Under the pieces are notes generated by a model that saw only the letters and a program-made list of their open reading frames with translations, searched no databases and was not told the DNA's origin. From the NCBI RefSeq assembly GCF_008642315.1, contig NZ_CP029192.1, forward strand, positions 496,001 to 560,000: a DNA stretch of 64,000 nt, given 5' to 3'. The DNA is from Streptomyces venezuelae (GTDB taxonomy: Bacteria; Actinomycetota; Actinomycetes; Streptomycetales; Streptomycetaceae). This document shows positions 25,808 through 34,370 of this stretch, one piece after another (position 1 is the first letter of the stretch; every line of letters starts with the position of its first letter). The position numbers and the translations under genes are program-made.

Positions 25808-25823
25808 GTGGTGGGGCTGCGCG

Positions 25824-25869
25824 GAGCGCCCGTTCCCGGTTACCTTCGGTTCACCGGGAACGGGCGCTC
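25824..25869. terminator. Strong terminator hairpin (17-bp perfect stem)
   Basis: GAGCGCCCGTTCCCGGT (25824-25840) is perfectly complementary to ACCGGGAACGGGCGCTC (25853-25869), with a 12-nt loop. It lies between the convergent P450 and large fusion genes and can end both transcripts. Confidence 0.85.
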
Positions 25870-25887
25870 GCGTTCGGGGGCCGGTTC

Positions 25888-28800
25888 TCAGGAGCCGTAG
25901 TCCCGCAGGAACAGGGAGCGTCCGGCGTCGGCCCGGGAGGCGTTGACGCCGTCGCCCCGGGTGTAGTCGTTGCGCTCGTTGTTCGCCCAGTCCTGGATGG
26001 GGCCGCCGGAGCCCTTCAGGTGCTGGAAGGTGCTCGCGTCACCGTCGGCCGAGCCGAACTGGTACACCCTGGAGGTGTCGGCGTAGGGCCGGTAGGGCTC
26101 GAAGGGGCCTCCTGGAGTCGTCTGTTTGGTCAGGTTGTTGCGGAAGAAGACGTTCTGCGGTCCGGTGGAGCCGGACCAGCCGATGCCCTTGCTGCCCGCG
26201 GCCCAGTAGATCGGCCACCAGGTGCCCTCGTCCCCCGCGCCGCCTTCACCGCCGCAGTTGGTCTCGCACGCGCCGGACGAGTGGTTGTGGGGCACGCGCA
26301 CGGTGTTGTTCTCGAAGAGGTTGCGGCGCTCCCAGCCGCCGTGCAGGTTCAGGTCGGAGTCGAAGTCGTTGCCGATGGCGACGTTGCCCGAGGCCGACCA
26401 CTGGAAGGTGAAGTGGCGCAGGTTGCGGCTGGTGTTGAAGGCGTAGAGGGAGTCCCATACGCGCGATCCGCGCAGGTAGCCGTTGCCGCCCTTGCCCTTG
26501 TTCCAGGCGCCGTCGAAGACGTTGTCCTCGATCTGGATGTTCCGTGCCACCTCGGTGACGACCGGATGCGATCCGGTCATGTCGGCGCGGACACCGCGCA
26601 CCCAGGAGTCGGCGGCCCACTTGAAGACGATGCCGTGCATGGCGTACTCGGGTGCCATGTTGCCGTAGTTGTGGACCGCGTCGGCCGGACTGACCTGGTA
26701 CGTGCCGCCACGCAGCTTCGGCAGGCCGTTGATGTCCTCCGTGAAGGAGAAGTTCTCGAAGCCCACGTCCGTGATCATCTTCAGCGCGGTGACCTTGCTG
26801 GCGTAGGGCTTGCCGCCCACTCCGAGCGGCGGGGAGCCGTCGGACGTGGAGTCGACCGGAACGTCGAACTCCAGCGGTTTGTCGATGGTGACGGTGCGCT
26901 GTCCCGCGTCCACGGCGGTGATGGTGAACACCTGCTGGCGCATGTGCAGGTTCTCCAGCCGTCCGTCGTCCGCCGCGGCTCCGGCGACCTGCTGGGCCTG
27001 GTAGAACTTCAGGCTGTTGGCCGCGCCCACCCACAGGTCGCCGCCCGGCTTGAAGGCGTCCATCTTCGCCTTGGAGTTCAGCTGGATGACCCGGTCGCCC
27101 TGGCGTGCGGCGTACTTGGCGTCGGCCGATGTGCCGCCCACGGCGACACCCGACTCCCAGTGCTGGTTGATCGATCCCTCGAAGATGTCACGGCGGTTCT
27201 CCGGGATCTTGTCGGGGAAGCCGCAGATCCTGGCGTACTTCTCGGCGGCCTCCCGGGTCTGTACGCGGAACAGTCCGCGTCCCGGCCAGATCCAGCCGCC
27301 CGTACCGACGTTGTTGCCCGTCGTGAACTCACACTTGTGGGACATCGCGCCCTGGTCCCAGCGCTCGCCCTTCGCGGTCAGGGTGTCGTAGCGGGTGTTC
27401 TCGTCGGGGCGGAAGACGATCCGTGAGCCGCTGTCGGGGTCGGACCCCTGTCCTCGGATGACGAGGTAGGAGGCGTCCACGGCGAGCTGCTTGCTGACGT
27501 CGAGCCTGCCCTTGGGCAGTTCGATGACCGAGAGGCGGTCGGGCCCGGCGCCGGGTGTGCAGGAGGTGCGGATCTGGTCGATGGCCCTCTGCAGCCCCGC
27601 CGTGTCGTCCTGCCCGTCGTCGGCCTTCACCTTGAACCGCTCGTCGAGCGCGGAGGGTGTGATGTGGCAGGTGGAGTCGGGGTTGTGGGCGGCGCCGCCC
27701 GGCAGGACCTCACCGGCGCGGTAGCCGGCCCGGCTCCAGTCCGGCAGTCCGGGCACGGGGGCTCGGCGGTTGCTCCTGCTGAGCACCTTGCTGTTGTTCT
27801 CGACGCTCCCGTCGACGGAGCCGGGAGGCGTGGACGCCTTGCCCTTGCAGGCGGAGGTCACCGGGGATCCGCCGAGCTTCGCCACGATCTGTGTGAGGCA
27901 GGAGGACAGGGCGGCCTGGCCGTGGTGGTTGGGGTGGATGGCTTCCTGCTGGTCGCCCTGGGCCGCCCACGGAAGGTCCTTGAGGCCGTCGACCAGGTAC
28001 GGAACCCACCGCACCCATTCGGCGTGCTCGGCGGCGAGCGGGGCGGAGAGCGTGTGGGAGGACTTGGCCTGCTGCGTCGTCCTGCTGCACAGCTCGTGAC
28101 CGGCGAACGCGTCCTGGAGGTCCAGGAAGGAGACGCCGGCTTCGTTCGCGGCGCCGCGGAGCATGGCGCTGATCCGGGGGACGACGGAGGTGTGGGCCCA
28201 GTCGCTGTCCGCGTCCAGGAACGGGCATCCGCCGCTCAGGTACCGGCTGTAGTTGGCCGGCGGTATGGGCGCGTTCTCCGGGTCACGGAAGTCGCGGCCG
28301 AGCGGCAGGGGGTTGGGGTAGGACTGGAGCACGATCTGGTACGAGCCGTCTTCCTGGCCCGCCTCTTCGAGTACCTTCCGGATCGCCTCGACCGACTTCA
28401 CGACCTTGGCCCGCGCGGGGGCGAGGCCGTCGGCGAACTCCTTCTCCTTGGCGCCGCGGCAGCCCTTGTTGAAGAGGGAGGGGTAGAAGTAGGCCTTCGC
28501 GCAGTCCTGGAGGATGTCGGCGAACTTCAGGTCGTTGCCGCCGGCCGAGACCACGACCAGTCGCACCTCGTTGCTCTTGGCGATGTCCCGCAGATCGTCG
28601 ATCTGGGGCCGCTGCCCCTTGAAGCCGGTCGTGGTGAGGTTGTCCGTCGTCGCACCGGAGCACGCGATGTTGAAGCGCCGCTCCACCGGTACGTCGTCGA
28701 TCTTCAGCCCTCTGATCTCGGCGGAGTCGGACCGGTCGCAGGCGTCCTTCCCCTTGTTGTACCCGGTGTCGCCATACACCTTGGACGGATCGTGGTCGCA

Positions 28801-30015
28801 GACGGACTCTTCACCGTTGCAGTTGACCGCGGCGCGGTCGGTGCCCCACGCCGAGCCGTTGGCGGAGGCGGCGGCGTTGCCGGCCCAGCGGCCCGCCTCG
28901 CCGGAGATGTAGCTGTCCCCCATCGAGACCACCGCGGACGGCACGCCGCATGCGTCCCCGGCGGCACGTGCCGAGCGCCGGGCACTGTCGAGGTTGTAGC
29001 CCGTGGCGTGGCCCCAGTCGCTGGTGCACGCGGTGTTCCCCGCCCGGGCGAACCGCACCGGCCAGTGGTCGGAGCCTCCGTTGCGGGAGTTGGTGGTCAC
29101 GTTGAGGTTCTTGAGCTGATCGCTCGCGATCATGTAGTCCAGCGAGAATCCGGAGAGCTGGGTCGCGATGGGCGTGCCGTCTGGGGAGCCGTTCCGCGTC
29201 GCGTAGAACGTGTCGGGGAACCTGCCGCGGGTGGGGGCCGCCGAACTGTTGAAGTCCCCCAGAGCCCGCCACCGCTCGCCGGACATCGTCTGCGAGATCG
29301 TGTCGATCAGGGCGACGGTGTGCGGGTTGGGTGTGTCGCCGGACCGGATCGACGCGGCGTGGATGTCGAAGTACCAGGTGGCGCCGACCTTCACACCGAA
29401 AGCCGGCCGGGATCGGATCCACCTGTTGCCCGTGCTCTCGGCGGGGAGGATCTTGACACGGTCCCTGAGGTCGCTGAGCTTCGCGGGCGCGTCGCGCAGC
29501 CAGATCGCCATGGACTTCTGGCTGTTGTTCTGCGTGTCCGGGTCGATGTCGGTGCCGTTCCCGGCGCCCCAGTCGTCCTTGCCGAGGATGTCCAGGTAGA
29601 GCAGCACACCCGGGTCACCTCGACCGGGCTTTCCCCACTTCTGCGCGAAGAGGCGGTACTTCATGCTGGGAAGCCCGGTCGGGGTCTGGGACGTGTCGCT
29701 GAGGTTGTTGGTGATCTCCTCGGTCCTGCTGAAGTCCTGAGGAGCGGTGGTGGCCTCCTGCAGGGCCACGACCTCGGCGTCCTTGATCAGGCTCTGCCTG
29801 ACGTGCGGCCAACGGGTCCCGCCCTGCATGTTGAACGTGAGGGCCGACGCGTCGACGTCTTCGAGCGCCGCCGCCGGTACGGGCGGTGCGAGCAGGGTGA
29901 TGAGCGACGCGAGCAGCGCCACGCACAGGGCCTGCGCCATCGCACCCACCGTCGCACCCGCCCGCCAGGGGCTGGGTCTGTGCCGGGATCTGGGCCCCGG
30001 CGTACGTATGGACAA
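25888..30015 (-). CDS. Large secreted fusion: nuclease-like (EEP/CdtB-type) + SGNH hydrolase + right-handed beta-helix
   Basis: The 1375-aa protein has a signal peptide (about 1-50) and three unlike domains. Residues 52-325 resemble endonuclease/exonuclease/phosphatase enzymes, closest by eye to CdtB: LTFNMQGG, Glu87 in ALQEA, GDFN at 253-256, SLDYMIAS and SDHWP at 315-319. Residues 360-725 are an SGNH/GDSL hydrolase: MGDSYISGE with Ser368, SAGGND at 490-495 and IHPNHHG with His694. Residues 790-1375 look like a pectate-lyase-type beta-helix with many Asn-ladder turns. All catalytic motifs look intact. It probably attacks DNA or phosphodiesters, esters and a polysaccharide outside the cell; targets are unknown. 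The divergent regulator at 30369 and the ACGTGTGA motif upstream suggest control. An internal start at residue 26 is possible. Confidence 0.82.
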   Translation of the reverse strand: MSIRTPGPRSRHRPSPWRAGATVGAMAQALCVALLASLITLLAPPVPAAALEDVDASALTFNMQGGTRWPHVRQSLIKDAEVVALQEATTAPQDFSRTEEITNNLSDTSQTPTGLPSMKYRLFAQKWGKPGRGDPGVLLYLDILGKDDWGAGNGTDIDPDTQNNSQKSMAIWLRDAPAKLSDLRDRVKILPAESTGNRWIRSRPAFGVKVGATWYFDIHAASIRSGDTPNPHTVALIDTISQTMSGERWRALGDFNSSAAPTRGRFPDTFYATRNGSPDGTPIATQLSGFSLDYMIASDQLKNLNVTTNSRNGGSDHWPVRFARAGNTACTSDWGHATGYNLDSARRSARAAGDACGVPSAVVSMGDSYISGEAGRWAGNAAASANGSAWGTDRAAVNCNGEESVCDHDPSKVYGDTGYNKGKDACDRSDSAEIRGLKIDDVPVERRFNIACSGATTDNLTTTGFKGQRPQIDDLRDIAKSNEVRLVVVSAGGNDLKFADILQDCAKAYFYPSLFNKGCRGAKEKEFADGLAPARAKVVKSVEAIRKVLEEAGQEDGSYQIVLQSYPNPLPLGRDFRDPENAPIPPANYSRYLSGGCPFLDADSDWAHTSVVPRISAMLRGAANEAGVSFLDLQDAFAGHELCSRTTQQAKSSHTLSAPLAAEHAEWVRWVPYLVDGLKDLPWAAQGDQQEAIHPNHHGQAALSSCLTQIVAKLGGSPVTSACKGKASTPPGSVDGSVENNSKVLSRSNRRAPVPGLPDWSRAGYRAGEVLPGGAAHNPDSTCHITPSALDERFKVKADDGQDDTAGLQRAIDQIRTSCTPGAGPDRLSVIELPKGRLDVSKQLAVDASYLVIRGQGSDPDSGSRIVFRPDENTRYDTLTAKGERWDQGAMSHKCEFTTGNNVGTGGWIWPGRGLFRVQTREAAEKYARICGFPDKIPENRRDIFEGSINQHWESGVAVGGTSADAKYAARQGDRVIQLNSKAKMDAFKPGGDLWVGAANSLKFYQAQQVAGAAADDGRLENLHMRQQVFTITAVDAGQRTVTIDKPLEFDVPVDSTSDGSPPLGVGGKPYASKVTALKMITDVGFENFSFTEDINGLPKLRGGTYQVSPADAVHNYGNMAPEYAMHGIVFKWAADSWVRGVRADMTGSHPVVTEVARNIQIEDNVFDGAWNKGKGGNGYLRGSRVWDSLYAFNTSRNLRHFTFQWSASGNVAIGNDFDSDLNLHGGWERRNLFENNTVRVPHNHSSGACETNCGGEGGAGDEGTWWPIYWAAGSKGIGWSGSTGPQNVFFRNNLTKQTTPGGPFEPYRPYADTSRVYQFGSADGDASTFQHLKGSGGPIQDWANNERNDYTRGDGVNASRADAGRSLFLRDYGS

Positions 30016-30368
30016 CTGTCCGTCTCTCTTTCCTGCCCCGGCGTCCGAGGCAAGTGAAGTGGATGGGCCGGCCAGTCACATATGTCGGTCACATACGTGT
30101 GAACGCTGCCGGGTGGGCAGCATCGTAACCACTTCAGAGGGTGACGTTGTTGACGTGTGTGCTTTTTGGACAGCCAACGGGCGGAAGAATCAAGGCAAGA
30201 TGACGGATCGTCAGGATTGGAGCGGGGCACGTTCACGCTGCCACCACAGGCTCACACGTTCGACAAACCCCCTCACCGCTGACACACACCTGCACGGGCA
30301 CGCTCGGCATGGGTACCATGCGCAGCAACATTCGTGGAGCAACATACATTTCGAGGGAGTGAACGGTT
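30016..30368. promoter_or_regulatory. Divergent promoter region with a TCACA-TACG-TGTGA inverted repeat
   Basis: This gap separates the large fusion gene (minus) from the coiled-coil regulator (plus). TCACATACGTGTGA at 30089-30102 is an inverted repeat with a 4-nt spacer. It contains the TACGTGTGAA decamer (30094-30103) also found upstream of the I36 gene. A further TCACATATGT lies at 30076-30085 and a GACGTGTGTG-like copy near 30152. They sit 60-140 bp upstream of the fusion gene start. Confidence 0.65.
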
Positions 30369-30890
30369 GTGAGCAGCCAGTCAGCCGCGAAGCTCCGATC
30401 GCGGTACGTGGAACAGGTCGCGTCGGATCTGGAAGAGAACCGCAGGCGACAGGAGGAGCTCGCGCAGCGGATCGACCAGCTGAAGCAGGAGGAAGCCCTG
30501 CTGACGGACATCCTCAGCCTCGCCGAGCGGTACGAGGGCTTCGCGGATGCGTCCCGTCTGCCGGAGCAGGCGCAGGGTGAGCCCACGATCCCGAGGACAA
30601 AGGGTTCGTCGACGCGGGGTTCGGTCGTGAGGGGTTCGGTCGCGAAGGCGAAGAGCGACGCGAAGCAGAAGGCTGACCAGCCGCTGCTCGGTGATCTGCT
30701 CCTCGATCTGCTCGCGGGCCACCACGAGCCCCGTTCCGCCAGGGAACTGGGCGCCGAGCTCCGGGAGAAGCACCCGAGCCGCAACCCGACGCCGCAGGTG
30801 GTGCGGAACACCCTGGAATCCCTGGTCGCGAAGGCACGCATCCAGCGCCACAAGCAGCAGCGCTCGGTCACGTACACCGTCGTCACCTGA
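30369..30890 (+). CDS. Coiled-coil / winged-helix regulator-like protein (paralogue of 12648)
   Basis: The 173-aa protein has an N-terminal coiled coil (residues 10-55, YVEQVASDLEENRRRQEELA), a short basic linker, and a C-terminal winged-helix-like domain (LLLDLLAGHHEPRSARELGA, then VRNTLESLVAKARIQRHKQQ). It matches the 12648 protein domain for domain with a shorter linker. Read from GTG 30369 with GAGGGAG upstream. It is divergent from the giant secreted fusion gene and shares its promoter region, the usual position for a regulator of that gene. DNA binding is inferred, not shown. Confidence 0.75.
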   Translation: MSSQSAAKLRSRYVEQVASDLEENRRRQEELAQRIDQLKQEEALLTDILSLAERYEGFADASRLPEQAQGEPTIPRTKGSSTRGSVVRGSVAKAKSDAKQKADQPLLGDLLLDLLAGHHEPRSARELGAELREKHPSRNPTPQVVRNTLESLVAKARIQRHKQQRSVTYTVVT

Positions 30891-31050
30891 GCCCATCCGA
30901 TGAGCCCATCCGAAGCGACGCACGGTTGCTTGCGGGCGCCACGACCGCGGTCTGTTTGTTGCCGGGGTCGACGCCGAGTACGTCGACGTCGACACGGCTC
31001 CAAACGGCCCACGGGGGCCGCAGCGAATCGCCCCGCGGGCCGGTGTGTCG

Positions 31051-32985
31051 CTACGCGAGTGTCGGGGCGCCGCGCAGTACACCGGAGATCCGCAGCAGCT
31101 TCCCCTGGCGGTTGCTCACATAGATCAGGCCCTCGTCGCGATCCACGTCGATGCCGCTGACGCTGCCCAACCGGTCGGCCACCACCCGTTGATGGCCCTT
31201 GTCCTCGCCGTCGGCGACGACGACCTCGTGGACCTTGCCGCCGGCCGAGTCACAGACGTACGCGTGGCCCGCCTCGTCCAGCGCCACGCGGACGCTGCAC
31301 CCCAGGCGCGTGGCCACGGTACGAGGGGCGACGCCGTCCGCCGTCAGGTCGACCTCGTACAGCCCGTCGCGGTCGTACTGACCGACGTACGCCCTGCCTT
31401 CGGCCAGCGCCACCCCGGCGGCCCGGGGCACGTTCCAGGTGCGCCGCTGCTGCGCCGGGCCGCCGTTCCGGTCCTTCAGGTCCTCCAGGTCGTACTCGAT
31501 CAACCGGCCGTGCTCCACATCGGTCACGTAGGCCCTCCCACCCGGCAGGTCCAGGGCGACGCCGTAGGCGTACATGCCCTCGGCGACCGTGACCGGAGGG
31601 GCGGAGCGGTCGGCCAGGTCCACCGTGAACAGGCGCCTGGCGCTGTAGTCGGTGATGTACGCCCGGCCGCCGGGCAGATCCAGCGCCACGTCGTTGACCT
31701 CGCCAGGCGTCACCTGGACCCATTCGATGCCGTCGCCGTCGCCGCCGGCGAGATCCACCTTCAACAGCCTGCCGCTGTTGTACCGATCGGTGACGTACGC
31801 CTTCCGGTTCGCCCTGTCCAGCGCAAGGCCGTCGGCCGTGCCCAGCCCGTCGACGAGCGTCACGGGAGGCTTGGGGGAGCTCGCCTGCTGTGCGCCGCCG
31901 CTCTTGTGCAGAGGATGCATCTTGTTGTCGAACTCGAGCTTCTCCAGCTCGAAGACCTCGTGGACCCCGGCGAGGGTGGAGACGACCTCGGCCTCCCCCC
32001 GCTGCAGGAACGGCCTTCCCTCGTCGGTCAGGTCGAAGGTGTCCTCGCCCCCGCCGGTCTCGCCCAGTTTCCACGCGATGACCTTGGCACAGGCCGGTTC
32101 CTTGGTCTGCGGGCCCTCCGGCTGCGTCTCTTTGACCTCCACGGGCTCGGGGTAGTACAGCGCGACCCACCCGCCGAAGGAGATGGGGAATTCGTAGTCG
32201 AACCTCCGCACCTGGCGCCGCTGCGTGGCGAGGACGTCCACCCGGCTGCCGACCTCACCGCTGAGCGTGGACGACGTCTTGAACGCGGTGGTCAGCGAGC
32301 CGCTGACCGACGCGGTGATCCCCAGCATCAGCTGCGCCGACAGCTCGCCGGTGCCGGTGGCCGTGCTCGTGGCCGTGGTCGTACTGGTCGCCTGCGACTG
32401 CGACTCGGAGTCGACGCCCTGGTTGTCCTTGCTGTTCTTCAGGGTGGTCTTCTGCGACTGGTTGGCCGACATGGTCTTCTGCAGTTGCTGCTGCAGCGAG
32501 GCGGTGACCTTCGCGCCGAAGGTGAGTTGCACCTGTCCCTGGAGCGACCAGCTGATCGTGTTCGAGATCGAGAACTCGACCGTGTGCGACCACTTCGTGG
32601 GGACCGGATCGGTCCGGTTGACGTAGGTCTGCTTGGAGATCACGTCGGGAGGGGGCTGCGCGATGTCGGCCCGCTCTTCGACGAGCGGCACACCCACCGT
32701 CATGTAGGCCGTCCAGCCGCGCTCGTGCGCCGTGGCCTCCCCCTCGGGGAATCCCTGGAACCGCCCCTTGTTCAGGGAGAACCCGATGGGATGGACGTAC
32801 CGGTCCTCGCCGTTCGGCGACTTCTTCTCGGCCTTCCGCTTCAATTTCTCCTTGTCCCGCTCCAGGATCGCGGGGGCTTTTGCGGCGACGTCGAGCTCTT
32901 TCAGGTTCCTGCCGGTCAGCGGGTGGCGCATGTACCGCTCGCCGAGGTGCGCCGTACTCACGTTGTTCTTTTTGGCATCGCCCAT
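31051..32985 (-). CDS. Pore-forming-toxin-like (ETX/MTX2 type) beta domain fused to a beta-propeller
   Basis: The 644-aa protein has no signal peptide. Residues about 115-280 alternate polar and hydrophobic residues in long Ser/Thr-rich strands (WSHTVEFSISNTISWSLQG, FGAKVTASLQQQL, a TSTTTATSTATGTG loop, SGSLTTAFKTSSTLSG, then FDYEFPISFGGWVALYYP). This is the layout of aerolysin/ETX-MTX2 pore-formers, with a central loop that could form the transmembrane hairpin. Residues about 370-640 hold six NHL-like blades (GVALDLPGGRAYVTDVEHGR type). I chose ATG 32985 after GGGAGGG; a TTG at 33018 is also possible. It follows the 33031-33540 gene by 45 bp, so they form an operon. Function inferred. Confidence 0.65.
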   Translation of the reverse strand: MGDAKKNNVSTAHLGERYMRHPLTGRNLKELDVAAKAPAILERDKEKLKRKAEKKSPNGEDRYVHPIGFSLNKGRFQGFPEGEATAHERGWTAYMTVGVPLVEERADIAQPPPDVISKQTYVNRTDPVPTKWSHTVEFSISNTISWSLQGQVQLTFGAKVTASLQQQLQKTMSANQSQKTTLKNSKDNQGVDSESQSQATSTTTATSTATGTGELSAQLMLGITASVSGSLTTAFKTSSTLSGEVGSRVDVLATQRRQVRRFDYEFPISFGGWVALYYPEPVEVKETQPEGPQTKEPACAKVIAWKLGETGGGEDTFDLTDEGRPFLQRGEAEVVSTLAGVHEVFELEKLEFDNKMHPLHKSGGAQQASSPKPPVTLVDGLGTADGLALDRANRKAYVTDRYNSGRLLKVDLAGGDGDGIEWVQVTPGEVNDVALDLPGGRAYITDYSARRLFTVDLADRSAPPVTVAEGMYAYGVALDLPGGRAYVTDVEHGRLIEYDLEDLKDRNGGPAQQRRTWNVPRAAGVALAEGRAYVGQYDRDGLYEVDLTADGVAPRTVATRLGCSVRVALDEAGHAYVCDSAGGKVHEVVVADGEDKGHQRVVADRLGSVSGIDVDRDEGLIYVSNRQGKLLRISGVLRGAPTLA

Positions 32986-33030
32986 TCCCTTGGGCCCTCC
33001 CTTTCCCGCGGAACTCAACGATGTGACGGG

Positions 33031-33540
33031 TCACGCACCCTCTTGCTGTGAGCCGTCGGCCCTCCCCTTGCTCGGATAGGCGTCGGTCCGTTCGACTTTC
33101 GCGGCCTCTTCGGAGTTCTTCCTTCTCCTTTCTTCCATCTCCTCCTCACTCATCTTCGGCAGGTCCTCACCTTTGACCTCCGGCCGGTCCTCGTCCCTGA
33201 TCGCCACCTTCACCTTCTTGAACGTCTCGCTCTCGGTCGACGACGCCATGCCGGTCGTCGATGCGGGATCCTCGCAGGTGGCTTGCTGTGCGGCGGCCGC
33301 CGACCCGGTCTTCTTGAACAGCGGGGACAGAAAGCCGTTCATGATGCGGAGCGCCTCGGGCGAGGTCTCACGCACAAGCTTCGGGTCGCGCTCGACCTCC
33401 GGAATTCCGTCGTACAATTCCGGATCGACCCCCTCTCGTTCGGGCCGGGCGCCCGGGATGTTTTCGTACACCTTTCGCGCGGACTCTTCGGCGGACCTGG
33501 CTTCACTCCCGCCGCTCTCGAAGATGTTTTTGAAAGACAT
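33031..33540 (-). CDS. Highly charged hydrophilic protein, partner of the pore-former-like gene
   Basis: The 169-aa protein starts MSFKNIFESGGSEARSAEES and is dominated by Glu, Lys, Arg and Pro, with a mildly hydrophobic patch (ALRIMNGFLSPLFKKTGSAA) near residue 75. It has no signal peptide or membrane helix and looks partly disordered. A strong GAAGGGGAG site precedes ATG 33540. I do not recognise the family. Its position as first gene of the operon suggests a chaperone, inhibitor or accessory for the downstream pore-former-like protein; this is speculative. Confidence 0.6.
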   Translation of the reverse strand: MSFKNIFESGGSEARSAEESARKVYENIPGARPEREGVDPELYDGIPEVERDPKLVRETSPEALRIMNGFLSPLFKKTGSAAAAQQATCEDPASTTGMASSTESETFKKVKVAIRDEDRPEVKGEDLPKMSEEEMEERRRKNSEEAAKVERTDAYPSKGRADGSQQEGA

Positions 33541-33903
33541 GCTCTCCCCTTCGATCGTTTCCACTGCCTACCCCTGAGGCAATCCATTCATCCGGATCTG
33601 CTTCACTCCCCGCACCCAGCCTCTACCCTCGGGGCGGCCGTAACGTTTATTCAGTCCCAACATCGGCCGAAAGTGCTCCTCGGGCGGGGTTTTACCTCGG
33701 GTGACGCAAGGAAGTGGTCCGTCCCCGAGGCCTGAATAGGGCCAGGGGTAGGGGTAGGGGCAAGTACGGGCCCTCGGGCGGGCGGCGACGGGGTGATGTC
33801 GAACTACAGACCGGAGTCAGTCCTGGCCAATCCGGCGCAAGGCCCACCTACGGCGGCCGTTCGACGAGTTGCCGTCCGTGCGCGGTGCGACTACCCGTGA
33901 ACC
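33541..33903. other. Intergenic region, no gene seen
   Basis: This stretch should hold the promoter of the pore-former operon (minus) and of the small gene at 33904 (plus). A GGGGTAGGGGTAGGGG-like run lies near 33740-33757. I find no clear palindrome, terminator or reading frame of good quality. Confidence 0.4.
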
Positions 33904-34275
33904 ATGACCAGTACCCCGCGCCTAGTCCCCGCGCCGACCAGTTTGATCACCGAGGCGTGCAGCCTCCTCGAGTACGGCATCGCCAAGAAGTGCACGGATT
34001 CCCATGCCCTGCACGAGGCGCTCACCCAAGCAAGAACCGACTTCGCCGCCCACCCCGTCCTTCCGGTACCGGTACCGCTGCTGCACCAGCTCCAGCGAGT
34101 CCTGTTCACCCTGTGCATCCACGCCGGGGAGGAATTCGCGCCGGGGGAGAAAGTCGTCCGCTTCACCCGGGCCGCCGACAGTATCCGCACACTCCTCGCC
34201 GGCGTCGCGCAGAGCCAGGACGCGCCCTGGTCACGGCCGTCCCCCACTACCGCTGCCGCTACCCGTCCGGCGTAA
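33904..34275 (+). CDS. Hypothetical small protein
   Basis: The 123-aa product (MTSTPRLVPAPTSLITEACS, then HALHEALTQARTDFAAHPVL and LLHQLQRVLFTLCIHAGEEF) is mostly helical with GC-rich third positions, so it is likely real. It has no signal peptide or membrane helix. I do not recognise the family. It stands alone between the pore-former operon and a convergent phosphotransferase gene. Confidence 0.5.
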   Translation: MTSTPRLVPAPTSLITEACSLLEYGIAKKCTDSHALHEALTQARTDFAAHPVLPVPVPLLHQLQRVLFTLCIHAGEEFAPGEKVVRFTRAADSIRTLLAGVAQSQDAPWSRPSPTTAAATRPA

Positions 34276-34370
34276 TCGGCCCGTGGTACGTAACTGAAGC
34301 CGCGGCCGGAGCAGCCCTCGGGCCGCCATCGACGCCGGGGGCTGCTTGCCGTGGTCAGCGAACGCAGCGA

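Noticed and set aside
25888..30015. The big fusion as two or three adjacent genes
   Set aside because: The frame is uninterrupted through all three domains and no internal Shine-Dalgarno/start pair fits the domain borders.
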